The notes beneath the pieces are model-generated. The model did not search any database, was not told where the DNA came from, and saw only the letters and a list, made by a program, of their open reading frames with translations. The translations under genes were made by a program, and so were the position numbers. This document shows positions 9,174-18,039 of a stretch of DNA of 64,000 nt, piece by piece. The stretch comes from Mucilaginibacter sabulilitoris (GTDB lineage Bacteria; Bacteroidota; Bacteroidia; Sphingobacteriales; Sphingobacteriaceae), in assembly GCF_034262375.1 (NCBI RefSeq), contig NZ_CP139558.1, forward strand, positions 1,054,001-1,118,000, read 5' to 3'. Positions within the stretch are counted from its first letter, which is position 1, and each line of letters starts with the position of its first letter.

Positions 9174-9512
9174 TTATGGTTTCATGTCGATATTTCCGTC
9201 TTGTGGCGCATGTGCAGTTTGCGAATCCCATAGGTTAGCACTTTCATCGTCAAATTCGCTGGAAATCGGTTTTGAATTGACAGGTTGGGCAGTTGGCAAT
9301 GTAACACCACAAACATTTGTGGTAGCGCCAGAACACGGATCAGAAGAGGTAGCTATATAGTTATTGAAATTTTGTATATCACCCTGTAAATGTGAACTTG
9401 AGCTATACACATAAAAATTACTATTAACTCTTTTAACATTGGTAAAAGCACTAAAACTAATAGCCATTGCAGCGACAACCAAGCCCAAGGCAATTCTTTT
9501 GAAATTTTTCAT
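9174..9512 (-). CDS. DUF6520-like small secreted protein
   Basis: 112 residues. The N-terminus is a signal sequence (FKRIALGLVVAAMAISFSAFT), followed by a low-complexity secreted domain with exactly two cysteines (Cys60 and Cys68 in DPCSGATTNVC) and an acidic, Asp/Gln-rich tail. This layout fits the DUF6520 family of small exported Bacteroidota proteins. The function is unknown. It lies 4 bp after a MauE-like membrane protein, so the two are cotranscribed; they converge on a SusCD-thioredoxin operon. The Cys pair could form a disulfide handled by the neighbouring redox proteins (inference). Confidence 0.7.
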   Translation of the reverse strand: MKNFKRIALGLVVAAMAISFSAFTNVKRVNSNFYVYSSSSHLQGDIQNFNNYIATSSDPCSGATTNVCGVTLPTAQPVNSKPISSEFDDESANLWDSQTAHAPQDGNIDMKP

Positions 9513-9516
9513 TTTC

Positions 9517-9984
9517 TTAATTTTTTAAAGATGTATTTAATTTAACTAACCGGAGGGCAATTATGGCTAAGACTATAAAAGCGAGATTAAACCATAAATG
9601 CTGTGACCAGCTTAACTTTTCGATGGCTCCTCCACAATGGCAAGGCAATGTATTTTCCCAAATCATTGCACTGGCGATATAAGCAGTAAATGCCGCCATC
9701 ACCGCAATAAAACTATATAAGCCATACTTTGAGGTTTGAGGAAGCAGTAACAAATAAGCTACAATTAACTCAATGGACGGAACGGCATAAGAAATAGGAA
9801 CAGCCATGTATCTTATGAACTGTACCTTTAACAAACCATTTAAAAAACGATCGTGATCAACGGTCTTTGCATAGGCGGTATATAAAAATAAAGCCATACT
9901 TAGCCAGCTAATAGCGATTGCTAGCCGCTCTCTTACCTGCTCGGATATTTGAATTCTTCTGTGACTTTTTATTACACTTTCCAT
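9517..9984 (-). CDS. MauE/DoxX-like membrane protein
   Basis: 155 residues from the ATG at 9984 (MESVIKSHRR); a longer frame to 10050 lacks family resemblance. Four hydrophobic segments are visible, with YTAYAKTVDHDRF after the first, which resembles the conserved Lys region of MauE/DoxX proteins, and a CHCGGAIEKLSW motif before the last. MauE-type proteins are linked to disulfide handling during maturation of exported proteins. Here the gene directly precedes a small secreted two-cysteine protein in the same operon, suggesting that protein as its client. That link is an inference. Confidence 0.8.
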   Translation of the reverse strand: MESVIKSHRRIQISEQVRERLAIAISWLSMALFLYTAYAKTVDHDRFLNGLLKVQFIRYMAVPISYAVPSIELIVAYLLLLPQTSKYGLYSFIAVMAAFTAYIASAMIWENTLPCHCGGAIEKLSWSQHLWFNLAFIVLAIIALRLVKLNTSLKN

Positions 9985-10319
9985 TATAAATAGGATTTGC
10001 TCATCATTAATTAATAGATAACTTTTGTTATCAGCGGGCGAGTAGCCCACAACTTTGAATTCTACTCTGTGTCACTAAGGTTCCTTTCTTTTTTGTATTA
10101 TCCAGGGGATGGATAAGTGATTGGTAATTGGTTTACGAATCAAAGGAACCATAAAAAACGAGGTGAAAACAGGTACAAATTGGGTAACGGTTTTGACCCT
10201 TATTTAATTAATACTTTGGGTGACTTTAATTATTACGCAATTGCATTGCAGGTTATTTATAACATATAGAGGCTTATTTACGCTGGAAAAAGTCACAACT
10301 GTTTATCCCCTGTGTTCAC
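9985..10319. other. Intergenic region with a spaced inverted repeat
   Basis: No gene seen. GGTTCCTTT (10079-10087) is repeated inverted as AAAGGAACC (10142-10150), 54 bp apart. The region separates the susCD/MauE block from the mobilization genes and may mark the edge of the inserted element, but no target-site duplication could be established. Confidence 0.4.
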
Positions 10320-12266
10320 TTAAACTTTTTCGTTTTGGAGTGAAAGCTCTTGGTTTATGATTTGCTGAATATCATTTTTAATATCCAGGTAATTAGCCAT
10401 GATCATATCACTGTCGATCTGCCGGATATTAGGAATTTTTTTATAATTCTGTTCCTCAATTTTCATTGCCGCATGGTCATTGATGATGGAGTTGTGAAAT
10501 ACTTTTAAATCGATTTTATTATTGGGATCGTCGGCAACTAAACCTACAAACTCACCTGAAGAAAGAGTTGATATTTTTGAGGCAGGTACAGCAAAATCTA
10601 ATTGAGTTGATTTATTAATTGAGGTATCCTGGGAATTAATAGTAACACTTTGCCGCTCCTGTACAATTTTGCCAAACCTTTCACTTAATTGTTTAGAAGT
10701 ATCTCCTGTTACTTGACCGGAAACGATATTGCCCACGATATTCATAATCACTTCTGCCTGATCTCTTCCGTAGTCCTTTTTTAACTGGCTATAATCTTGA
10801 ACTGCTAAGGTAGTTGCTACCTTATTTGAACGAGCAGTAGCAATCAGACTATCTATATTATTAAAATAAATGGTTGGGAATTCGTCAAAAATAAGATTGC
10901 TTTTTAGTTTGCCCTTTTGGTTTACCAGTTTGATGGTCCGGGAGATATACAAGCTTAGCACAGCGCCGTAGACCTGCTGCTTCATTGGGTTGTTCCCAAT
11001 ACAAATAATTTTGGGGTCTTCCGGATTATTGATGTCTAATGAAAAATCATTGCCGGATAGTACGTAATATAAGGAAGGTGAGACCAACCGAGCCATACTA
11101 ATTTTGGCACTGGCAATCTGACCTTCTAATTGATCATAGGCCTCGTTTTTCCAGGCCGAGATAAATGGATTAATAAGCACCTCAATTTCCGGCTCTGTTA
11201 AAAGCAAGGCAAAAAGATATTTGTATTCGACCTGAGCTAATTCAATAGCATGCGGCAATGTACAATATTTCCCTTTCTCATATTTGCGCAGGAACCAAAA
11301 TAAAGCGGTTACGAAGTTAATCGGCGACTCTACAAAGAAGTCTCCTTGCTTTTTTATCCACTCTCTATTTAAGCCCAACATGAAGGTTCGGGATGATTCC
11401 ATAGCATCTGTTATATCTTCCATCCGGCCAGGGTCCAGTGGGTTACAACGGTGTTTGATGTTATCAAAATCAATGAACCAAATAGTTGGTCTTACTGTAT
11501 AGTTCCCTGCGTATTTTAAAAGAGCATTATAGGCGATTACCGAAAGGTCATCAAACTTGAAGTCATAAATAAGCATACTGAAACCCTTTTTTATATGTTG
11601 GGTAATAATATGCCTGATTACAAAGTAGGATTTACCTGCACCAGGACTACCCATAATTAACGAACCACGAAAGGGATTGATAATATTTATCCAACTGTTT
11701 CGTGTTTTCCCCTTCAAATTGTATTTGGCGGGGAGGTTTATTGAATAATCGTTTTCCAGTTTCCTTTCCTCCTGGGGAAAGGTTTCGTTATCCTTATTGA
11801 ATACATCCTGATTTAGTTTAACGTCAATGATTCGGAACAATAAGCTGATTCCGGTAATTATGAGCATAAAGCCAATACTGGTTAAAGCGATATATATAAC
11901 TCCCAGATAGAAATGAGCTACCTTGATATTAAATAGTACTCCGCTTAGGAAATAGATCAAGAACCCGATCACTGTATAGGTAAGCGCTCGTTTTAACCGA
12001 ACATTTTCGTCCTTTTTTCCTTTGCTACCAATCAGTGAGGCGATTAATAAAATTACAGCGAAAAATTTAACCTCTAGCGGATTTTGAAAGATCTTTAGTT
12101 TATAAATGTTTATCAAAACCCGATCGACGATTGGATAATTTATATGTAATTCGAAAAACACATCGTAGCATGAAAAATAAAAATGCAGGATCAAAATGAG
12201 TATCCCCAGATACCTGGTAAAATCCATGATCTTTCTAAGCGCTTGTTCATTTTCTCCAGTTTGCAT
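10320..12266 (-). CDS. Type IV coupling protein (MobC/TraG-VirD4-like)
   Basis: 648 residues. The N-terminal 150 residues contain several membrane helices. The ATPase domain has a Walker A motif (GSPGAGKSYF, about 206-214) and a Walker B (NLIFDEF, about 457-463), followed by SLIATARSNKVATTLAVQDYSQLKKDYG, typical of TraD/TraG/VirD4 coupling ATPases. The family brings the relaxase-DNA complex to a type IV secretion channel. It lies 10 bp downstream of the relaxase gene, as in Bacteroidota mobA-mobB-mobC modules. No T4SS channel genes are in the window, so the element would depend on another conjugative system. Confidence 0.9.
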   Translation of the reverse strand: MQTGENEQALRKIMDFTRYLGILILILHFYFSCYDVFFELHINYPIVDRVLINIYKLKIFQNPLEVKFFAVILLIASLIGSKGKKDENVRLKRALTYTVIGFLIYFLSGVLFNIKVAHFYLGVIYIALTSIGFMLIITGISLLFRIIDVKLNQDVFNKDNETFPQEERKLENDYSINLPAKYNLKGKTRNSWINIINPFRGSLIMGSPGAGKSYFVIRHIITQHIKKGFSMLIYDFKFDDLSVIAYNALLKYAGNYTVRPTIWFIDFDNIKHRCNPLDPGRMEDITDAMESSRTFMLGLNREWIKKQGDFFVESPINFVTALFWFLRKYEKGKYCTLPHAIELAQVEYKYLFALLLTEPEIEVLINPFISAWKNEAYDQLEGQIASAKISMARLVSPSLYYVLSGNDFSLDINNPEDPKIICIGNNPMKQQVYGAVLSLYISRTIKLVNQKGKLKSNLIFDEFPTIYFNNIDSLIATARSNKVATTLAVQDYSQLKKDYGRDQAEVIMNIVGNIVSGQVTGDTSKQLSERFGKIVQERQSVTINSQDTSINKSTQLDFAVPASKISTLSSGEFVGLVADDPNNKIDLKVFHNSIINDHAAMKIEEQNYKKIPNIRQIDSDMIMANYLDIKNDIQQIINQELSLQNEKV

Positions 12267-12276
12267 AATCTTAATT

Positions 12277-13512
12277 TTATAATTTTAGCTTTTTCTTTTT
12301 CTTCTTCTTTTTTTGTTCAAACGGGATCCCGTTTATGTTGCCCTCTGTGGGACTGAGCAGATCATCCCAGAATGTTTCTCTTGATTTGGCTAGGTTTGAT
12401 ACTTCCCCCTTGAAACTTCCCATATTATCGTTAACTGCGCCCGTTTCTCCGGAACTTGTAGAAGATACGGCTGACTGAATTTGCGCTATTATTGCAGCGG
12501 CGCTATACCCTCCCAGATCGCTTCCATTAAATACTACCTTATTCTTGTGGTCAACAAAGGTGACCCCATAAATTCTACCCTCGGTGTTTTCACGGATGAC
12601 GGCTCCTATTTGTAAGCCTTTTAGTTCGGAAACGAACTGTTCCATTGTTCTCGCTTTCCTTAAAGCGACATCTACTCGGTCTTTTACTTGCTTTTTTAAG
12701 GGTCTCCGTAGGAATTCACCGAGATGAAACTGCTGCTCTAAATATTTTAGTGTTGGCTTTTTATAGATCGCACTGGCCTTAATAGGAACACCCAGCTTTT
12801 TCGCTTGACTATCTAATGGCCAATATCGAAGTCCTTTAAGATCATACATTACGGATTGTTTTTTTCCGCGATCTGCTTCTATGTTATAGCCTTTTAAAAT
12901 GGCATTAAATTCTGCTAAGCTTGTAAATTTATATTGACGAATGATTTCATTTACCACATTCGTAATGCCCCGTTTTGTATCTGTAGTCCCATACTCTAAC
13001 GGCGCTATCTGAGACCGTAAAATTTGTTTGTTCTCTACATCTTTCAGGTCTGCTCTCACCAAGTCAAAGTCTAACTCGATTTTTTTTCTAGCCGGTTCTG
13101 AAACTAGGCGACCAATATTATGAAGGCTTATTCGAGTTCCATTTGGTTGAATGTTGGTAGACACAATATGTATGTGCGGATGCCCTGCATCGAAATGTTG
13201 GTACACTAAATAGGGTTGGTTACAGAAACCAATCTCAGACATATAGGCATCCGCGATTTCAATTAACCGTTCAGTAGGTATTCTTTCAGTGACGTCAAAA
13301 TTCAAAGAAAGATGAACCGTATTAGTTTTTGTGCGTTGGTTTCTTTCGGCCAAATCTGTTAAACGAAATAGCTTATCATTAAAACAAAGCAAATCCTGGT
13401 CTTTTCCATAGGAAGCTGCAGATATAAGCTTGGCTTTTCCCGCCTTAACCTTATGCTCATTATAGTTAATGGCACCAATTATACTTTTCCCGCTTTTAAT
13501 TTTTGCGACCAT
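12277..13512 (-). CDS. Relaxase / mobilization nuclease (MobB-like)
   Basis: 411 residues. The N-terminal relaxase domain has a candidate catalytic Tyr (AINYNEHKV, residue 17) and the metal-binding histidine triad region (HFDAGHPHIHIV). The family nicks oriT and stays covalently attached to the DNA. The C-terminal half has no recognised domain and ends in eight consecutive lysines (KKKKKKKKLKL), unusual but possibly DNA-contacting. It overlaps the preceding accessory Mob gene by 34 bp and is followed 10 bp later by the coupling protein, indicating one operon. Confidence 0.9.
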   Translation of the reverse strand: MVAKIKSGKSIIGAINYNEHKVKAGKAKLISAASYGKDQDLLCFNDKLFRLTDLAERNQRTKTNTVHLSLNFDVTERIPTERLIEIADAYMSEIGFCNQPYLVYQHFDAGHPHIHIVSTNIQPNGTRISLHNIGRLVSEPARKKIELDFDLVRADLKDVENKQILRSQIAPLEYGTTDTKRGITNVVNEIIRQYKFTSLAEFNAILKGYNIEADRGKKQSVMYDLKGLRYWPLDSQAKKLGVPIKASAIYKKPTLKYLEQQFHLGEFLRRPLKKQVKDRVDVALRKARTMEQFVSELKGLQIGAVIRENTEGRIYGVTFVDHKNKVVFNGSDLGGYSAAAIIAQIQSAVSSTSSGETGAVNDNMGSFKGEVSNLAKSRETFWDDLLSPTEGNINGIPFEQKKKKKKKKLKL

Positions 13513-13889
13513 AAATCAGAATATCGACTAATGTGTTCTTTTATTTCTGTGATGGAGGGTTCCAGCTTTCCATTAATTACCGTTAATAAATTCATCCATA
13601 ATCTTGTATCAGGGTGGCCATGGGCACTATTAATATTTTTAACCGCCTGATTCAAATTGTTGCCTATAAAGTTTAGCTCCCGTCTTAGCTGAATTAATTC
13701 TTCCAATACCTCATCCATAGATTTATCCCTGTAAACTATGGTAACAGGTTTTCCCAGAATCATGGCGCGACCGTATTCACTTAGGTTTTGAAAGGTTGAT
13801 TTTTTAAAATCTTTGCTAAACGCTTCTTCTTCGCTGGGCTTCAAACGAACCTTAATCCACTTCGACCTATTTTCATTATTTTGCTCCAT
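13479..13889 (-). CDS. Plasmid mobilization relaxosome accessory protein (MobA/MobC-like)
   Basis: 136 residues from the ATG at 13889 (MEQNNENRSKW); the longer frame starts inside the oriT-like repeats. The N-terminal KWIKVRLKPSEEEAF...SLSEYGRAMILGKP part resembles the ribbon-helix-helix DNA-binding region of MobC proteins, and the middle contains the hallmark RRELNFIGNNLNQAVKNIN. The family binds oriT and helps the relaxase. Its 3' end overlaps the relaxase start by 34 bp, and the repeat-rich oriT candidate lies just upstream. Confidence 0.85.
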   Translation of the reverse strand: MEQNNENRSKWIKVRLKPSEEEAFSKDFKKSTFQNLSEYGRAMILGKPVTIVYRDKSMDEVLEELIQLRRELNFIGNNLNQAVKNINSAHGHPDTRLWMNLLTVINGKLEPSITEIKEHISRYSDLWSQKLKAGKV

Positions 13890-13897
13890 TATATTGT

Positions 13898-13992
13898 TCT
13901 TTACAAACCGACTCCGGAGGTTTGCAATAACCCCGAACCGACTTTGGAGGAAAGGGCAAGATCCGTTTGTGGTACAAACGTACATCTTGCTA
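13898..13992. other. Candidate origin of transfer (oriT)
   Basis: Directly upstream of the mob operon. Two 15-bp direct repeats, AACCGACTCCGGAGG (13906-13920) and AACCGACTTTGGAGG (13936-13950), are followed by a nested inverted repeat: GCAAGAT (13956-13962) with ATCTTGC (13984-13990) outside, and CGTTTG (13964-13969) with CAAACG (13975-13980) inside. CAAACC/GGTTTG also flank the first direct repeat. Location and architecture fit a relaxosome binding and nicking site. The nick position is not known. Confidence 0.6.
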
Positions 13993-14063
13993 ACTGCAGG
14001 AAAACAGCAGTTTAATCCCCTTAACTATAGTCTAAATTGACATGAAATCCCTTTTTAAATCTA

Positions 14064-14330
14064 TCAGTCCGAAATTGTTTTAGGTGGCTTTGTATCAAGG
14101 AAATAGCGGATAGCCAAGATGTTAAGATCCTTTAGCGAAAGATCTTTTTCAATCCCGTAAGATTTCATCCTACGCAATAACGTCTTTGGAATCCAAGTAT
14201 TTAGCTGCGCTTCCTCCTCTTTTTCCGTCGAAGCCTCTTTAACGGGGTGAACTTCTTGAATAGGGGTTTTCGCCGGCTCCTTCTTTAGCTTTTCGGCTAG
14301 GTTACCCAATTTATTTTTGTAATCTTCCAT
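14064..14330 (-). CDS. Small ParA-partner / RHH-like protein
   Basis: 88 residues from the ATG at 14330 (MEDYKNKLGN). A Lys/Glu-rich linker (EKLKKEPAK...EASTEKEEEAQ) precedes a C-terminal NTWIPKTLLRRMKSYGIEKDLSLKDLNILAIRYFLD, which looks like a ribbon-helix-helix or ParB/ParG-type DNA-binding segment. It follows parA in the same direction and is separated from it by 70 bp of AT-rich repeats. The likely role is the centromere-binding partner or a TraB-like protein; this is positional inference. Confidence 0.65.
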   Translation of the reverse strand: MEDYKNKLGNLAEKLKKEPAKTPIQEVHPVKEASTEKEEEAQLNTWIPKTLLRRMKSYGIEKDLSLKDLNILAIRYFLDTKPPKTISD

Positions 14331-14337
14331 GAGTTTG

Positions 14338-14420
14338 AAATCATTCTTGTAATTATGTAAATGCAGATTTCTGTAATTGCATTTTCCTATAATTACATAT
14401 TTATGCACTTATGTAATTGA
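14338..14420. promoter_or_regulatory. AT-rich repeated motifs, candidate partition/operator site
   Basis: Several related motifs (TTGTAATTATGTAAATGCAGA-like, TGTAATTGCATTT, ATAATTACATATTTATGCA, TATGTAATTG) recur in both orientations between parA and its partner. The same words reappear upstream of parA. Confidence 0.4.
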
Positions 14421-15006
14421 CGATTTCTTCAGCCAACGAAGTAAGCTCTTCCTTGGCTTTAAGGTCGGCGCCATTTAAAACGCCGGTGGTGATCGCCGAT
14501 CGGGTTATACTTACCCGGTCATGAATTCGGGTATTTAATACAGGAATGCCCATAGCCCCCAGTAGGTCGTATACATCTTTAGTAATGCCGGACCTATGTT
14601 TAACCATGTTCAAGACAATGCCCGCTTTCAGATCTGCTTTTTTAGCTTGAGCGAACTTGACTAATGCTAATGTCGCACGAATGGCCATGACGTCAAAAAA
14701 GCCTGCCTTTGTAGGAATCAAAACATAATCGGAAATCATAAATAGATCGCTCAGCTTATTAGATAAATAGGGAGGTGTATCAACAATAATAAGCTCATGC
14801 TCCAGTTTCGGAATATCTGTGATCTTTTCTGCAAGGAAAATATCCAGTCCTGGAAACTCTTCCTTTACGTGATAAATACTACCCTGGAGGTCAGAGTCAA
14901 CTAAAGCGACTTTTAATTGATCCTGAAAACACAATGCCAGGTTCAATGCGATTGTGCTCTTTCCTACGCCACCTTTTTGATGCGCAATGGTGATGATCTT
15001 TGCCAT
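14401..15006 (-). CDS. parA: ParA-family partition ATPase
   Basis: 201 residues from the ATG at 15006 (MAKIITIAHQ). A deviant Walker A (KGGVGKST, residues 11-18), the A' region (VALVDSDLQGS) and a Walker B-like segment (HELIIVDTPP) define the ParA/Soj/MinD class. It lacks an N-terminal HTH, so it belongs to the small type Ib-like ParAs. It probably segregates the mobilizable element or supports transfer (TraA of Bacteroidota elements is a ParA). Repeat motifs on both sides suggest its DNA-binding sites. Confidence 0.9.
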   Translation of the reverse strand: MAKIITIAHQKGGVGKSTIALNLALCFQDQLKVALVDSDLQGSIYHVKEEFPGLDIFLAEKITDIPKLEHELIIVDTPPYLSNKLSDLFMISDYVLIPTKAGFFDVMAIRATLALVKFAQAKKADLKAGIVLNMVKHRSGITKDVYDLLGAMGIPVLNTRIHDRVSITRSAITTGVLNGADLKAKEELTSLAEEIVNYISA

Positions 15007-15075
15007 GTTACATAAATCTAAATTGTTATAATTCAACATTTGTGTAATTCTGCATTTATAGAATTACAGAAGCAA
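15007..15075. promoter_or_regulatory. parA upstream repeats
   Basis: Contains TTACATAAATC, TTATAATTCAAC and the inverted pair TGTAATTCTGCA / ATAGAATTACAG. Matches in style and wording the repeats at 14338-14420 and 18040-18112. Likely an operator or parS-like site for the ParA system. Confidence 0.4.
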
Positions 15076-15292
15076 AAGTGAGATTTAGTAAAGAGCAGAA
15101 CATCCGATATTATCCGACTCGGACGCAATAAATTTTAGAAACCATGTATGTCATCGCCTATCGCTGTTTCGACCTCGTCAAACCACTCAGGTGAGAAGCA
15201 AAGCGTCGAACTGTTCGCTTTTAAAGTTGATGAAATATTACCGGGCTCCTATATTCACAACTGGTAATTAGTGAAACTCCTGGTTGATAAAC

Positions 15293-17035
15293 TTAAAGGT
15301 CGAGGTCGAGGTCAGAAAAAGGAACCGAACAACAGATAAGCAGTCTGCCTGTAGCAGGAGGATCAAGGGGCGGGGATGTGTATTTGATCTTGCCATCCAG
15401 CAAAGAGCTTTCGCACCGGTGACAAACGCCGACACGGCAGGACCAGTGAACAGGAATGTCGCAGGCCTCTGCAGCTTCAAGTATATTATCATACCGTGGG
15501 CTCCAGTGGAATGCAATATTGCTCTTTGTAAAGTTGATTAGCGGTCCTTTACCGTCATTGTCAGGCGGAAGATGCGGCTTTAAATCAGCCACGGTGCTGG
15601 CCGCGTAATCTCCGAATATCTCTGATTTAATTTGTGCGTCGGAAACGCCAAGAGCGACTAGTGCGGCTGTCGTATCAGAAAGATAACCCGGAGGTCCACA
15701 GAGATAATACTCGCAGCCCGATGGTAAATTCAGGCTTTTTAAAACAGACAGGCTAAGATGCCCCTGAAAATCATAATGTATTCCAATTTGTTCCCCTTCC
15801 GCCGGTTGACTATAGACCTTTAACGCGTGGAAGGCGCTAAGTCGGGACCTTATTTCTTCAACCTCCTTTAAAAATGGATAGCTGCTCTCATTTCGTGCAG
15901 AATGGATCCACCAGATTTCCCTTGTGGGCATGTTCTCTTCAAGGGTATAAAGCATGCCCAGCATTGGTGTGATCCCGACGCCGGCGCTTAACAATACTAC
16001 AGGACACTGCAGGTCTGACAGAATGAATTCGCCCCGGGGAGCGCTTACTTCAAGCGTATCGCCTTTTTGTAGTTGATCATGCATATAGGCGCTGCAAAGC
16101 CCATCCTTCTCCCGCTTAACCGCGATGCGATAGCGGTCGCCGCCCGCCGGCCCGCAAAGCGAGAACATCCTCGTCAAAAGAGCCTTACCGCGCCCTGCGG
16201 GAATCCTGATGGCGATATGTTGTCCGGGTAAGAAACTGGCCAAAGACTTCCCGTCGGCCGGCCGAAGTTCAAATGATTTGATGTCTGTTGTTTCCAGATG
16301 CGAATCGGCTATGACAAACTGCCGGTAGCCTGCCCATGCAAGCGGACGGCCGTTTACCCCTGAAAGGCCGGTATTACCCTCGGCAATCCCTGCCTGTGAA
16401 GATTTCAGCAGGTCTTGGAATGATTGACGCCAGCCATCGCTTAACGCAGGGATATTTATAGCCCTGACTAATTCTTCCGTAGGATGGTTTTTTGAATACA
16501 ATAAAGAGTCCACATCTGCGATGCTCATTTTACCTGGGCCGTCTGCTATCTTTTTAATCAGATCACCTGCAGCGATCTCTCCTTCCCGGATAACGCGAAA
16601 ATAAAAACCAGGTCGTTTGTGAGATACGAGAAGTGCGGGCATTTCAGGAACGCCCATACTTATCCCCACCCTGTAGCAAGTCACTCTCGGCTGCGTAACC
16701 TCGAAAATGGCGGTCCCTATCTCATAATGGTCTCCGATATATACCTCTTTGTCAGCTAATCCCTCCACCGTAAGATTTTCACCAAATTGCCCATAAAAAA
16801 GATCTTCACGGTTCAATTGCTTACTCCAATAGTGATAAGATTCGGCCTGGTACACCATAACCGCACGGTGCTCGCCTCCATGCCCGATCAGATCAGTCTG
16901 GCAATCCCCATCTATATTCAGGCGCCTGACGGTGACCTTTCCTTTCACCGGCTTTTTAAATATAGAGGTTTTGATAAGTTTTCCCCGGAATTCCACTTCT
17001 TGTGACATTCCGACATTTATGGACAAAACTTTCAT
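15293..17035 (-). CDS. MOSC domain - ferredoxin reductase - 2Fe-2S fusion protein
   Basis: 580 residues in three parts. Residues 1-200 are a YiiM-like MOSC domain (GHGGEHRAVMVY, FGENLTVEGL, TCYRVG). Residues 235-480 are an FAD/NAD(P)H reductase (LPGQHIAIRIP, LLTRMFSLCG, VVLLSAGVGITPML). The last 80 residues are a plant-type [2Fe-2S] ferredoxin with CRVGVCHRC and a fourth ligand in LLICCS. The fusion could pass electrons from NAD(P)H to a molybdenum-related reaction such as reduction of N-hydroxylated compounds, as MOSC proteins YcbX and YiiM do; the substrate is inferred. It stands alone on the minus strand. Confidence 0.9.
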   Translation of the reverse strand: MKVLSINVGMSQEVEFRGKLIKTSIFKKPVKGKVTVRRLNIDGDCQTDLIGHGGEHRAVMVYQAESYHYWSKQLNREDLFYGQFGENLTVEGLADKEVYIGDHYEIGTAIFEVTQPRVTCYRVGISMGVPEMPALLVSHKRPGFYFRVIREGEIAAGDLIKKIADGPGKMSIADVDSLLYSKNHPTEELVRAINIPALSDGWRQSFQDLLKSSQAGIAEGNTGLSGVNGRPLAWAGYRQFVIADSHLETTDIKSFELRPADGKSLASFLPGQHIAIRIPAGRGKALLTRMFSLCGPAGGDRYRIAVKREKDGLCSAYMHDQLQKGDTLEVSAPRGEFILSDLQCPVVLLSAGVGITPMLGMLYTLEENMPTREIWWIHSARNESSYPFLKEVEEIRSRLSAFHALKVYSQPAEGEQIGIHYDFQGHLSLSVLKSLNLPSGCEYYLCGPPGYLSDTTAALVALGVSDAQIKSEIFGDYAASTVADLKPHLPPDNDGKGPLINFTKSNIAFHWSPRYDNILEAAEACDIPVHWSCRVGVCHRCESSLLDGKIKYTSPPLDPPATGRLLICCSVPFSDLDLDL

Positions 17036-17220
17036 GATAATTAAATTTTACATAATAAATTTAACGATTAAAAACCAAATTGACATGCCGCGCCAAATTC
17101 AGATCAGAAGTTACCGGCTACCCTTTGATTCTAAACGATTGATATAGTATGACATTTAGAAAAACAGTTTTTTTATATTTATGAAGATTGCGTAGTAATT
17201 GAGGTAATTGGGAAGTTGAT

Positions 17221-17871
17221 ATGACGATTCAAAAACAAAGAATGCTTGACAAGAAGCAGAGCAAACAAATAGAAAAGGACGATAAATTCTCTGAATTTAC
17301 ACCTGAGCGTATAAACGCTTTTTCTGATGGTATTTTTGCCATTATTATCACTATTATGATACTGGAGTTGAAACTTCCTTCAAGTCCGACATTCAGCGCA
17401 TTGTTTGCGGAATGGCCCACCTGGGTCAGCTACTTGGCGAGTTACATTTTCATTGCTATTGTGTGGATAAATCACCATTATCTGTTAAAGCATTCGACTA
17501 TGGCACGTTTACCACTGATGTGGGCCAATTTTGCGCATCTTTTTTCCGTTTCATTGGTCCCTTTTAGCACCAACTGGATGGCTGAAACGCGCCTGCGGTC
17601 AGTTCCGGTTGTGATGTACGGATTTGTATTCCTGCTGGTGAATATCACTTATCTTTTACTGATACGGGAAACGGTGGCTGCGAAAAAAAACGCGGACATG
17701 CCAAATGGCACCAAAAGATTATTCCTTGTGCGGTCGGCATTAACCATGCTGATTTTCGGCAGTGGAATGGTTGTCGCTTTATGGTATCCCTACATTGGGT
17801 TCGGAATGATCTGCGCCTGCCTTACACTCTATTTGCGTCCTGACGTGCCGGCTATAAGAATGAAAGTGTAA
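17221..17871 (+). CDS. TMEM175-like potassium channel family protein (DUF1211)
   Basis: 216 residues. A short charged N-terminus is followed by RINAFSDGIFAIIITIMILELKLP, the FSDG signature of bacterial TMEM175 channel subunits, then IWINHH-like (IAIVWINHHYLL), and a total of about six hydrophobic segments. Bacterial homologues form tetrameric K+ leak channels in the inner membrane. No operon partner is apparent. The starts at 17221 (MTIQ) or 17242 (MLDK) are both possible. Confidence 0.85.
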   Translation: MTIQKQRMLDKKQSKQIEKDDKFSEFTPERINAFSDGIFAIIITIMILELKLPSSPTFSALFAEWPTWVSYLASYIFIAIVWINHHYLLKHSTMARLPLMWANFAHLFSVSLVPFSTNWMAETRLRSVPVVMYGFVFLLVNITYLLLIRETVAAKKNADMPNGTKRLFLVRSALTMLIFGSGMVVALWYPYIGFGMICACLTLYLRPDVPAIRMKV

Positions 17872-18039
17872 AAAACTGAAGCTGACACTTGCGGATTGGA
17901 AGAAGGCTGTAACTATTTCAGACGATTTCTTAGACCAGCGTTTGAATTTGTTTCAATGAACATTCTTACGATTAATCGCCGCTTTTCGACTTTTGCAGAA
18001 TTAAAGGTTCTTGTAAAAAATTTTAAACCAACGTTTTGA

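Noticed and set aside
10320..15006. Complete conjugative element
   Set aside because: Only mobilization, coupling and partition genes are visible; no TraA-TraQ-type channel genes and no integrase or transposase occur in the window.
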